A DNA stretch of 64,000 nt, from the NCBI GenBank assembly GCA_963787485.1, contig CAWBDF010000002.1, positions 124,001 through 188,000 on the forward strand, read 5' to 3'. The stretch comes from Bog-473 sp963787485 (GTDB lineage: Bacteria; Actinomycetota; Acidimicrobiia; Acidimicrobiales; RAAP-2). Under the pieces are notes generated by a model, which searched no databases, had not been told where the DNA came from, and worked only from the letters and a program-made list of their open reading frames with translations. Numbering within the stretch: the stretch's first letter is position 1; every line of letters begins with the position of its first letter. This document shows positions 1-7,601 of the stretch, piece after piece. Made by a program: the position numbers and the translations under genes.

Positions 1-490
1 TGCTCTACCGGAGCGGGATGAGCACGCTGCAAACGTGCTCGGCGCCCTGTTGCCACCGGCTCTGACGCCGAACGTCGACGCCGACACCTGACACACTCCC
101 GATCCCGTCGCGCCGCAGGATACGGCGGATACGTCGCAGAGACCCGGATGCCGATTCTTCGAAGCTCACCTTGGGATGCGCACACAGCCCCACGACCGGT
201 TCTCACGACCGAGACGACAGATGAGCTCGACGATCTCGCCCCGAAGCGACGGACGACCGGGACCGCGTTGGCGTCGCCAGCGTCGCCACTTTCGTTTGGA
301 CAGCTGGCGATGCCAGCGCAAGAGCGTCTCGGTCGTGACGAGGAACGACCGCCAACGAGATCTCGGGAGCCTCCGTGACAAGGCGGCGAGGATCGCCCGA
401 TCGATCGGTCGGTTCCGCACACGCCCATGTACCTGGCGCTTGAGGATGCGCACCTCGTGGCGGAGCACCATCACCTCGACGTCCTATAGT
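1..490 (-). pseudogene. Decayed transposase with integrase-type core (left-edge remnant)
   Basis: Read on the minus strand, one open stretch (474 to 166) carries the N-terminal part of an integrase-core transposase, with 'VLRHEVRILKRQVHGR', 'LVTTETLLRWHRQL' and 'LGRENRSWGCVRI'. The homologous reading then continues in another frame from about 193 down to the window edge ('RRIRRILRRDGIG', 'QQGAEHV'). At least one frameshift therefore breaks the gene, and the catalytic DDE part is missing or outside the window. A second decayed member of the same family lies at about 39.6-40.1 kb. I see no terminal repeats. The family call is by recognition of the conserved phrases. Confidence 0.75.
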
Positions 491-564
491 GGCTTGGTTA
501 GCCCCCATCGACCTTTGATGGCGGCAAGTAGGCTGGCGCATCAACGACGGGACGGGAGAACGCG

Positions 565-1425
565 GTGGCGGTACAGGCTGACCGAGTCGTCGTGTACTGG
601 ATCCCGGGGTGCGGCAACTGCACCAGGCTGAAGGGGTACCTGAGCGATCGCGGGGTGGAGTTCGACGCCATCGATGTGCAGGGAGACCCCGACGCGATGG
701 CCGAGCTCCAAACGGCGGGAGTCTGCTCGTTCCCGAGCGTGAGACTGGGCGGGCGCTGGGCCACGGGGCTTGATCTCGACAAGGTCAACGAGCTGCTGGG
801 GTTGTCCCGCGACCCCTCCGGACGCCGGCTCACCATCGACGACCTCGCCGAGCGAGCGGCGAGTCTCCTCGAATCGGCCAGCCGCTACGCCCTGCAGATC
901 CCGGAAGGTCGCCATGGCGACCCGACGCCGACGATGGATACGTTCAAGAAGGCCGTCAGCTTCATGCGGGACGGCTCGCCGTGGATCCCGCACGACACCT
1001 ACAAGTCGCTCGTCCACCACATCGCCGGCCACGGGCAGAAGTTCCTGCGCTTCGCTCTGGCCTCCGACGGGGTGCACGACATCGGCTTCTCCGTGGCCAC
1101 CTTCTCGGGTGACGATCTGGCCTTCGGCGAGCCGGAGCCCGCGACGCCCATGTACCGGGTGGCCGACCAGATGGTGCTGACGGCGAGGGACATCCGGGCC
1201 TGGCTGAAGGTCGGGTGGCCCCGGGACCTGTCACTCAACGTCGAGACAAGCCACGGCCCGCAGACGCTCCACCAGATCATGCAGACGATGGTCTGTGGCC
1301 TGGCCCAACACAACCGCCAGCTCATGGAGATCCTGGGCGATCAGCTCGGCATCGCCCCCAACCGTCCCATCGGTGAGGAGCTGTTCGAAGGCCTGCTCTT
1401 GCCCACCTCGGTCTGGGGCGAGTAG
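565..1425 (+). CDS. Glutaredoxin-DinB-like fusion protein
   Basis: This 286-residue protein begins with a glutaredoxin/thioredoxin-fold domain (about residues 5-80) with a CGNC dithiol motif at C16 and C19, typical of thiol-disulfide exchange using a small thiol such as mycothiol. From about residue 120 to the end it resembles a DinB/YfiT-type four-helix bundle: 'LVHHIAGHGQKFL' and 'LAQHNRQLMEILG' place histidines where metal ligands usually sit. DinB-like proteins include mycothiol- and bacillithiol-dependent S-transferases, so the fusion would join a thiol redox domain to a thiol-transfer domain. That functional link is inference. It is monocistronic, with decayed transposase sequence upstream. 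No N-terminal secretion signal is visible, so it should be cytoplasmic. Confidence 0.75.
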   Translation: MAVQADRVVVYWIPGCGNCTRLKGYLSDRGVEFDAIDVQGDPDAMAELQTAGVCSFPSVRLGGRWATGLDLDKVNELLGLSRDPSGRRLTIDDLAERAASLLESASRYALQIPEGRHGDPTPTMDTFKKAVSFMRDGSPWIPHDTYKSLVHHIAGHGQKFLRFALASDGVHDIGFSVATFSGDDLAFGEPEPATPMYRVADQMVLTARDIRAWLKVGWPRDLSLNVETSHGPQTLHQIMQTMVCGLAQHNRQLMEILGDQLGIAPNRPIGEELFEGLLLPTSVWGE

Positions 1426-1638
1426 CGGCGGGGGTGGCGCGCTCACCGGCGCTCCGTGCTGAATGCCTGACCAACACGGAGCAACTACATGCGCCGGAGC
1501 GGGCCGCACAGTGGTCATCGCTCCGACGCAAACCGTGTGTTACATGAGGCCCCGGCAGGTCGGCGGCGCTTTGGCCTTCTTCTGTGTCCAGCGCTTCACC
1601 AGCTGCGACCGGCGCTTGCGGACCTGCGCCCGCCGCAT

Positions 1639-2310
1639 CTACTTCGCCAACGCAACAGCAGCGGCGTGCTGCGCCATGCTCTCGTTCCGGCATAGGCGGC
1701 AGCGTCGGCGTCCGTCGTCCCCCACGTAGTAGTTGGGATCGTGGCCCTTCGTACAAGGCAGGACCGTCTCGCCGTTGATGACTCGCCCGGCCTGCATCTG
1801 TGGCCCCTCGTTGAGTCCGAGAGCTTCGGCGATACGAGCACGCTCCTGGTCCGTCGCCGGGTCGTCCTTCGGCAGCCACCGCTCTGCGCCAAACTCGTCG
1901 ATCACTTGCAATTTGACCACTCTGCGGTTCGTGGACCGTGACTCTTTGACGACTTCCCGCTGCGCTTCCGGAAGCAGCAGCACCTCAGTCTCACCGTCCT
2001 GCTCACGCTGCAGCAGCAGGCCGAGAGCAACCAAGCCGTTGATTTCCGCCACCATTACCTGCGATAGCGTCTTGTCGATCTGTATGGTCGGGGTCGTAGG
2101 CGGAAACGGTCCGGGGCCTCGAAGTGCGATGTCGGGGTACGTCTTCACAATGGCACCGGGCGTACGTCTCAGCCATGCCGTCTCGACGTCCTCACGCGCG
2201 CTGAACCCGTTGGCCAGCTCGGTGGCATCGGAGGTGTCGAGCGGTGCGGTCAGAACGGCTGCGCAGCACTCCGTGGATCGGACTTTCGTCGCAGCGGCCT
2301 GCATGCCCAT
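1639..2310 (-). CDS. Chimeric protein: ArsR N-terminus joined to an unrelated zinc-motif protein
   Basis: The first 38 or so of 223 residues look like the start of an ArsR-family metalloregulator: a Cys pair in 'STECCAAVLTAPLDTSDA' followed by 'ELANGFSA', where ArsR would continue 'LADPVRLRLL'. The helix-turn-helix is absent. The sequence then changes to something I do not recognise, ending in a four-Cys cluster (C-x22-26-C-x2-C style, 'LPCTKGHDP' and 'RRRCRLCRNE') of a kind common in phage-like actinobacterial proteins. The gene starts beside the palindromic ars operator and diverges from the arsC operon, so it sits where arsR belongs. I infer that a deletion fused the arsR 5' end to a foreign 3' end. 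Repressor function is unlikely because the DNA-binding part is gone. Confidence 0.6.
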   Translation of the reverse strand: MGMQAAATKVRSTECCAAVLTAPLDTSDATELANGFSAREDVETAWLRRTPGAIVKTYPDIALRGPGPFPPTTPTIQIDKTLSQVMVAEINGLVALGLLLQREQDGETEVLLLPEAQREVVKESRSTNRRVVKLQVIDEFGAERWLPKDDPATDQERARIAEALGLNEGPQMQAGRVINGETVLPCTKGHDPNYYVGDDGRRRCRLCRNESMAQHAAAVALAK

Positions 2311-2333
2311 GTGACCCCTTCCATTGACATCTA

Positions 2334-2363
2334 TCGATGTATCGGCGATACTCGATACATCGA
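2334..2363. promoter_or_regulatory. Palindromic ars operator between divergent genes
   Basis: A perfect 11-bp inverted repeat, TCGATGTATCG and its complement CGATACATCGA, separated by 8 bases, lies 24 bases upstream of the minus-strand chimeric arsR-like gene and 29 bases upstream of the plus-strand small ORF. This symmetry and position are those of an ArsR-type operator in a divergent promoter. A GGGAGG ribosome binding site follows on the plus side. Confidence 0.75.
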
Positions 2364-2391
2364 CCCAATTCGATATTACAGGGAGGTCCCC

Positions 2392-2598
2392 ATGTCCAGG
2401 GTGGCGTCGCGCACCGGTCTTCGCGACCAGGAGGCGGCTGCTGCGGGCTTCGACCCCCTCGGCAGTCCCTGGGATGCAGTGCAGATGGGGGCACAGGCCT
2501 GGGTCCGAGAAACTGGGCGAAACGGTGACTCAGCTGGTGAGCAGTCAGGCGTCCGTGAAGCGGGGTGGGGTGTTGTAAGCGAAAGGGGAGGGACATGA
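2392..2598 (+). CDS. Small ORF translationally coupled to arsC
   Basis: This 68-residue ORF starts at an ATG preceded by a good GGGAGG site directly after the ars operator. Its TGA stop overlaps the ATG of arsC by the ATGA arrangement, so it is first in the arsenic-inducible transcript and coupled to arsC. The protein ('MSRVASRTGLRDQEAAAAGF...') is hydrophilic with no transmembrane segment, and I recognise no family. It occupies the place where an ACR3 arsenite pump gene is often found, so it may be a deletion remnant. A genuine small protein or a leader peptide are the alternatives. Confidence 0.45.
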   Translation: MSRVASRTGLRDQEAAAAGFDPLGSPWDAVQMGAQAWVRETGRNGDSAGEQSGVREAGWGVVSERGGT

Positions 2599-3242
2599 GT
2601 GACCACGAGCCCATGACAGCTCAGCAGCGAGTACAGCTGGACCACGTCGTGAAGGATCTGCATGCCAAGTACCGCGGCATCTTCGGCGTTGAGTCCATCG
2701 AGGCGTTCGTGTTCGACAGCTATGACGACCTCGCCAAGCAAGCCACGGTGACGTTGTGGCTGACCCTTGCCGCGGAGAAGTTCGCCCAGCAGCGTCTCGA
2801 AGCCCTGGTCCACATGCGCGACCACTCCCTGAGCCGGGTTCCAGCGGTGCTCTTCTTGTGCGTCCACAACGCCGGGCGCTCTCAGATGGCGCTCGGCTGG
2901 TTCAATCATCTGGCCGCAGGTCGTGCTATCGCATGGTCGGGAGGCTCTGAGCCGGGATCGGAGCTGAACCAGGACGTGGTCAAGACTATGGCTGAGGTTG
3001 GGGTCGACATCTCCAAGGAGTTCCCCAAGCCCTGGACCGACGAGTTCTTGGAGGCGGCCGACGTCGTGGTGACGATGGGGTGCGGTGATTCCTGTCCATT
3101 GGTCCCAGGAAAGCGCTATGAGGACTGGGAGCTCGAGGATCCAACCGGCAAGTCGCTCGATCAGATCCGACCTATCCGGGAGGCAGTCAGGAGCCGGGTT
3201 GAGAACCTCCTCGAGCAAATCCTTACGCCCTCTCATCAATGA
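2595..3242 (+). CDS. arsC: Arsenate reductase, low-molecular-weight phosphatase type, with N-terminal helical domain
   Basis: The enzyme reduces arsenate to arsenite in the cytosol. Residues 86-96 hold the phosphatase-type P-loop 'FLCVHNAGRSQ' with nucleophile C89. Further cysteines at 163 and 167 (MGCGDSCP) and an EDP motif near 181 match the LMW-PTP-like ArsC family. The first 80 residues are a helical region like the three-helix dimerisation domain of actinobacterial mycothiol-linked arsenate reductases. The length of 215 residues fits that subfamily. The start at 2595 is favoured by the strong upstream AAGGGGAGG. No arsenite efflux gene is visible nearby, so resistance from this locus alone would be incomplete. 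Confidence 0.9.
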   Translation: MSDHEPMTAQQRVQLDHVVKDLHAKYRGIFGVESIEAFVFDSYDDLAKQATVTLWLTLAAEKFAQQRLEALVHMRDHSLSRVPAVLFLCVHNAGRSQMALGWFNHLAAGRAIAWSGGSEPGSELNQDVVKTMAEVGVDISKEFPKPWTDEFLEAADVVVTMGCGDSCPLVPGKRYEDWELEDPTGKSLDQIRPIREAVRSRVENLLEQILTPSHQ

Positions 3243-3566
3243 GGAGAACAATGTCGGGCGATCCTCGGGAGCAACTCTTTTGCAACTCCTGAGCCGGATC
3301 TGCGCGTCGGGCGATCCCCGATCACGGTCAAAAATGCGACTCCACGTGCTCGTTTGTGACCTGGTGCGACATGGTGCGACATCTCAAATCGCTTTAGAAG
3401 TCCGTTGCCTAAGTCCGCTCGGCCACCGGGGCGTGCTGGCACACCACAGCCTGACATAGGTCGTCCCGCGGGTTCGTCAACCGTGCTCGCGCCGTGAAGC
3501 GTCGTCGAATTCGCCCTTCTGGCCCGGACCCGACGTCGCGGCGGGTGTGCCACACTTAGGCCCCTC
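3243..3566. other. Intergenic region with a tRNA-Arg-like fragment and short direct repeats
   Basis: No coding sequence is supported here. On the minus strand, 3435 down to about 3392 reads like the D-arm and anticodon 5' half of tRNA-Arg(UCU), including 'CAACGGACTTCTAA', and then diverges where the anticodon stem should close. Next to it 'TGGTGCGACA' is repeated head to tail (3363-3382). Broken tRNA halves beside such sequence often mark an old integrase attachment site. That reading is inference. Confidence 0.4.
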
Positions 3567-3641
3567 GGTGGGCGTAGCTCAGTTGGTTAGAGCGCCAGGT
3601 TGTGGTCCTGGAGGTCGGGGGTTCGAGACCCCTCGCTCACC
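3567..3641 (+). tRNA. tRNA-His(GUG)
   Basis: A cloverleaf can be drawn by eye: acceptor GTGGGCG (3568-3574) pairs with CGCTCAC (3634-3640) with one G-U pair. The anticodon stem CCAGG/CCTGG encloses loop TTGTGGT with anticodon GTG at 3602-3604, and the T-arm contains GGTTCGAGACC. G at 3567 can act as the G-1 base typical of tRNA-His, opposite discriminator C3641. CCA is not encoded. Confidence 0.95.
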
Positions 3642-3901
3642 CGAATTACGCCGCGCCGCCGTCGCGAACGGTCGGCGCTCGGACGTGGAGTGCACTTGTC
3701 GACGGGAGCACCGGACTTGCGCGCTTGACGAGCGCGCAATGGACCGGTGCAGCCGGGTAGGTACGCCCGAGGAAGGATCAGCGGTGACCACTTTGGGGTT
3801 CGGTGTCCGGTTGCTCCAGGTCTGGGGCCATCGTCGGACGAACCAGGACCGCCGCAGCGCCGTGACAGGGGCATGGGCCCACAACCGGGGCGGGTCCTGA
3901 C

Positions 3902-4630
3902 GTGGCGGCGCGTCGACCGACCATCGTCGCCACTTCGATTGGCTTCCAACCCGATGGCCCGGACCCTTTGAACGTCCGGCCGGGCCCGTCCTTCCGATTT
4001 GCCGCTGATCTGGCCAGAGCAGGTGACCATCCTCGGGTATGCATCGTGGCGACGGCCGTCGGTGACGACGCCAGCCGGCTGGCTGCCGCCCACAATGCCT
4101 TCGCCAAGGTGGGGTTCATCAGTTCACACCTGACCCTCTTCCCCATGCCCAACGTGGACGACGTGCGTGTACACCTCCTCGCGCAGGACGTGATCTGGGT
4201 CGGCGGAGGCAGCACCGCCAACCTGCTGGCGCTTTGGCGACTGCACGGACTCGACCTGATCATGCGCGAGTGTTGGGAGGCCGGCGTCGTCCTCAAGGGG
4301 GTGTCTGCCGGCTCCTTGTGCTGGCACGTCGGGGGCACCACCGACTCGTTCGGCCCAGAGCTCGAACCCGTGATGAACGGACTGGCGTTCCTCCCGTACT
4401 CCAACAGCCCCCACCACGATGTCGAGGAGCAACGCCGGCCGCTCATCCACCGCCTCATCGCCGAGGGAACCTTGCCCGACGGCTACGCCACTGAGAACGG
4501 TACGGGCCTCGTCTTCTTCGGCACGGAGTTCGGGGAGGCATTCTCCGAAGTCGAGGGAAAGGTCGCGTACTCCCTGACTCGGGTGGGCGATCTCACCAGG
4601 GAAGTAGCCCTTCCAACACGTCTCCTCTGA
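3902..4630 (+). CDS. Peptidase E-like protein (S51 family)
   Basis: This 242-residue protein shows the class I glutamine amidotransferase-like fold of S51 peptidases. 'VIWVGGGSTANLLALW' (about 98-113) is the conserved loop, and 'GVSAGSLCW' contains the predicted nucleophile S135. 'SNSPHHDVEEQRR' supplies the region where the His is expected. Family members are aspartyl dipeptidases or cyanophycinase relatives that release N-terminal Asp from dipeptides; the actual substrate is not shown. The GTG start at 3902 follows a 260-bp gap after tRNA-His. It is cytoplasmic and monocistronic. Confidence 0.85.
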   Translation: MAARRPTIVATSIGFQPDGPDPLNVRPGPSFRFAADLARAGDHPRVCIVATAVGDDASRLAAAHNAFAKVGFISSHLTLFPMPNVDDVRVHLLAQDVIWVGGGSTANLLALWRLHGLDLIMRECWEAGVVLKGVSAGSLCWHVGGTTDSFGPELEPVMNGLAFLPYSNSPHHDVEEQRRPLIHRLIAEGTLPDGYATENGTGLVFFGTEFGEAFSEVEGKVAYSLTRVGDLTREVALPTRLL

Positions 4631-4731
4631 GGTCGGCTCTCTCAGGGCATTCGCTGGGCGTCGTCAACGGGGGTCGTATACGTTGGCGAACCGGAAGCGG
4701 TACGGCACGGGAGCGAGAGACGAAGCGGGGC

Positions 4732-5997
4732 CTATCGCAACGCGTCGTCTGAAGTCGCCCCGAAGTGAGCGGCGACCCACTGCAAGGCGCGCTCACCTCC
4801 CTCGAGCGCATGGCAGACGAGGCTTCCCGTCTCTCCCGCACCCACGTCGATCAATTGGCAGACGATCGACAACATGTCGGAACCAGGTCCTCGATACCGC
4901 CGCCCGACGGCGCACACCGGTGCCACCGGAAGGCGTACCGCCCAGGCGACCAGCTGGCCGGCAAGCTCAGGAAGGCTCTCGTTGGCGCCAAGCTCGGTGT
5001 CTTCCTGTCCGAGGAAGGCGTCCTCGACGCCATCGTCCTCGGGCCGCACGTCGGAGGCCAGGTCGTCGAGTGAATCCTCGTGGCCCCCGATCACCTCAGA
5101 GCCGTCGGCGGTCGAGTCGTCGGGATCCTCCCCCACGGACTCGTCGGGGAACTCCTCGATCGATACCTCGGGGAGTGCGGGAGACGCCACAAGTGATTCT
5201 TCCTCGACGTCCGGCGGTTCAGGAGGTACCGACGGAGCAGGCCGCGGAAGGGTCGATTCAGGCGACGGGTACGGTGACCCCGCCGGTGGGCCAGGCGAGA
5301 CCGAAGAGGCCGGTGGGCCAGGCGAGACCGAAGAGGGCGGTGGGGCCGGCGAGACCGGAACGGCCGACGGTGGAGCCGGCGAGGGGCGCAGCGGCGCCAC
5401 GTGTGCCTGGCGCAGATGAAGCTTTCGCAAGTCGTCCGCCGTCATCTCGGGGTGCCCAGCCACGACCAGTTCGTCAATGCTGAGGCCGAAGTCGGCAAGC
5501 GCGGCTCCGGTGACGATCCCACCCAAACCGTGCGTCAAGATGTTCAACGATTGCGACGGCTCGAGCTCCAAGGAATCGACGAAGGCGGCGAGCTCCGAGG
5601 CAGCCGACTGGAGATCGGCATCGCATTCGATCGATGGAGCCAACAGGTCGGGCACCTCGACGGGATTGTCGTACCCCTTCCACAAGATCACGGCGCTCGC
5701 TGGCGAGCGCTCGTAGAGCTCGACGGCTTGCGGGATCCAGTCCTCCCGCAGATCGGTGCCGTCCGCCACACCGGGAACCACGATCACCACGTGTTCGGCC
5801 GTATCGATGTTCCCGAACAACAAGATGTAGTGCTGCAGCTGCGGCCGGTACGCCACGATGTCCGCGCCGCACGACACCAGCTCCTCCAGGGCCGCCATTC
5901 TGTCGGTGTCCCCTTCGATGGTGGCGCCGGCAAGATCCATCTTCACCGCGGCGAGGTTCGACGCCGCGCGCCGAGTCAGCAACTCTCTCCCGCTCAC
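4732..5997 (-). CDS. Alpha/beta-hydrolase-like (DUF1023-type) protein with altered nucleophile elbow and acidic/proline-rich tail
   Basis: The first 200 or so of 421 residues resemble the DUF1023 alpha/beta hydrolase family of actinobacteria: a helical lead-in, 'VVIVVPGVADGTD' (70-82), and the elbow region 'LNILTHGLGGIVTG'. The usual GHSYGS elbow has become T-H-G-L-G, with Gly157 where the serine should be, so hydrolase activity is doubtful. A proline-rich linker (about 200-260, with 'SSVSPGPPA' repeated) leads to a very acidic segment and a globular C-terminus of unknown type ('VAWAVRLPVAPVCAVG'). It is transcribed alone. A scaffold or binding role is inferred only from the lost nucleophile and the linker. 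Confidence 0.6.
   Translation of the reverse strand: MSGRELLTRRAASNLAAVKMDLAGATIEGDTDRMAALEELVSCGADIVAYRPQLQHYILLFGNIDTAEHVVIVVPGVADGTDLREDWIPQAVELYERSPASAVILWKGYDNPVEVPDLLAPSIECDADLQSAASELAAFVDSLELEPSQSLNILTHGLGGIVTGAALADFGLSIDELVVAGHPEMTADDLRKLHLRQAHVAPLRPSPAPPSAVPVSPAPPPSSVSPGPPASSVSPGPPAGSPYPSPESTLPRPAPSVPPEPPDVEEESLVASPALPEVSIEEFPDESVGEDPDDSTADGSEVIGGHEDSLDDLASDVRPEDDGVEDAFLGQEDTELGANESLPELAGQLVAWAVRLPVAPVCAVGRRYRGPGSDMLSIVCQLIDVGAGETGSLVCHALEGGERALQWVAAHFGATSDDALR
5283..5357. repeat. 27-bp tandem repeat encoding the proline-rich linker
   Basis: Two identical 27-bp units (5283-5309 and 5310-5336) are followed by a degenerate third. On the coding strand they encode the repeated S-V-S-P-G-P-P-A segment of the 4732-5997 protein, so the linker length can vary in frame. 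Confidence 0.85.
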
Positions 5998-6057
5998 CCG
6001 ACAAAGACTAGGGCGTAACCAGCCCGATTCCGTGGGACCTCACTAGTGTGGGCGACC

Positions 6058-6942
6058 ATGGGCGAGGCACTGGCCGTCGTCGCGGCAATCCTGTTCGCTC
6101 TGGGAACGGTCCTGCAGCAAAAGGGAACGCTCAGCACCGAAGCACGAGAGGACGACCCGCGCTTCCTCGTCCAGATCCTTCGTCGTCCCATCTGGCTGGC
6201 CGGTGCCGTCATGCAATCGAGCGGCTGGGTCATCCAGGCCATGGCGTTGGACCGCGCCTCGCTCGTCGTCGTTCAGTCGCTGACCGCCCTGAGCCTCGTG
6301 ATCGCCCTCCCCTTGGGGGCTGTCCTCACGGCCCAACACATCGGAAGGCGAGAGTACAGCGGTGCGTTGTTGACCCTGGTCGGGATCGTCTTCTTCGTTT
6401 CGGCCGGACAACCTCAGGGTGGCACCTCGCACCCCAGCGCAGGCAGCTGGTGGGCCGCTTGCCTGATCACCGTCGCCCTCGTGGCCGTGTTGTTCATGGT
6501 CGGGAGGAACTTCACCGGGGCGGCCAAAGCGCTGACCTTCGGCGCCGCAGCTGGGCTCGGTTACGGACTTCAGGCGGCGGTCACCAAGACCTTCGTGACC
6601 GAGATCGGTAGTGGCATCCTCAACCTGCTCACCAGCTGGTCGGTGTACGTCCTCATCCTCTCCGCGCTGAGCGGGTTCGCATTGCAGCAATCCGCCCTCA
6701 AGACGGGCGTACTGGCACCCGCCATGGCGTCGAGCAACTCGGTGACGCTCTTCTCGAGCGTGGTCCTGGGTGTGGCCGTGTTCGGGGAGACCCTGTCCAA
6801 GACCGGGTCGTCGCACATCGGGTCCACCGTCGTCGGCCTGATCGTGGCCATCGTCGGCATCGCTCTCCTGGCCGGATCCGAGTCTCCGGAGGTCCCCGAG
6901 GGACCAACAGCGGCGACGCCAGATCCCTCGCCGGCCGCGTGA
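6058..6942 (+). CDS. DMT/NIPA-like multi-pass membrane transporter
   Basis: About nine hydrophobic helices run through this 294-residue protein ('ALAVVAAILFALGTVLQQKG', 'LVVVQSLTALSLVIALPLG', 'LLTLVGIVFFVSAG'), in the pattern of drug/metabolite-superfamily or NIPA-like transporters. The C-terminus is a short Pro/Ala/Glu-rich cytoplasmic tail. The ATG at 6058 is preferred over the GTG at 6046 because the first helix starts immediately after it. The next gene, a DedA-family membrane protein, follows on the same strand after 79 bases. The substrate is not predictable from sequence. Confidence 0.75.
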   Translation: MGEALAVVAAILFALGTVLQQKGTLSTEAREDDPRFLVQILRRPIWLAGAVMQSSGWVIQAMALDRASLVVVQSLTALSLVIALPLGAVLTAQHIGRREYSGALLTLVGIVFFVSAGQPQGGTSHPSAGSWWAACLITVALVAVLFMVGRNFTGAAKALTFGAAAGLGYGLQAAVTKTFVTEIGSGILNLLTSWSVYVLILSALSGFALQQSALKTGVLAPAMASSNSVTLFSSVVLGVAVFGETLSKTGSSHIGSTVVGLIVAIVGIALLAGSESPEVPEGPTAATPDPSPAA

Positions 6943-7021
6943 GACCCTCACCGCGACGTGGCGCCTGGCGCGTGGCGCCGTTCGCCCGACCTCGAGCGAC
7001 CCTTGGCCCTGAGCGAGCGCC

Positions 7022-7597
7022 ATGATCGCCTCCGTCGGTCTCGCCAGCACCTGGTGGGAATACCTCGTCCTCTTCCTGGCGGTCGCTGCCTCGTGGGCCG
7101 GCGTGCCGTTCATCGGCGCCACCGCCCTCGGCGCGGCCGGGGTGGCCGCCAGCCAGGGGCGGCTGAGCCTGACGCTTGTCATCGTGGTGTCCACTGTCGC
7201 CGGCGAGGTGGGCGGACTCGTGGGCTACGCCATCGGCAACCGTTGGGGCCGTGAGCTCCTGGAGCGCCCAGGCCGGCACCAGGCCGGACGGCAACGCATG
7301 GTCGACCGCGGCGAGCGTGCGTACGCACGGTGGGGGCGCCTGGCGGTCTTCTTCACCCCGGCCATCATCTCCGGCACGGCTCGCATGGTGCGCGGCCAGT
7401 TCGCTTTTTGGAACCTCTTGGCCTCGCTCGGCTTCTCGCTCTCCGTGGCGGCCAGCTCGTTCGGCCTGGGCCGGATCGTCACCGGGCACTACTCCCCGCA
7501 CGACATCGCCAGCCTCCTGATCGGACTGGGCGTCGGGGTCCTCGTGACCATGCTCTTCGTCCGCCGACGTCGTCGCCGTCGTGCCCCGGGAGGGTGA
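7022..7597 (+). CDS. DedA/VTT-domain membrane protein
   Basis: This 191-residue integral membrane protein shows the DedA/VTT pattern: re-entrant-like hydrophobic segments around 'LAVAASWAGVPFIGATALG', a polar glycine-rich loop 'EVGGLVGYAIGNRWGRELL', then 'FFTPAIISGTARMVRGQFAFW', which corresponds to the conserved F/G..P..R....G motif. DedA proteins are implicated in lipid flipping and membrane homeostasis. The C-terminus is a run of arginines facing the cytoplasm. The gene ends 4 bases before the convergent GYW-repeat gene. Confidence 0.8.
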   Translation: MIASVGLASTWWEYLVLFLAVAASWAGVPFIGATALGAAGVAASQGRLSLTLVIVVSTVAGEVGGLVGYAIGNRWGRELLERPGRHQAGRQRMVDRGERAYARWGRLAVFFTPAIISGTARMVRGQFAFWNLLASLGFSLSVAASSFGLGRIVTGHYSPHDIASLLIGLGVGVLVTMLFVRRRRRRRAPGG

Positions 7598-7601
7598 GGC
7601 G

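Noticed and set aside
3547..3900. A 117-codon plus-strand frame
   Set aside because: It runs through tRNA-His, and the 'GVAQLVRAPGCGPGGRGFE' reading is the usual artefact of translating a tRNA.
5283..5357. The 27-bp tandem repeats as a possible CRISPR or regulatory array
   Set aside because: No spacers; the units are in frame inside a coding region and encode a linker.
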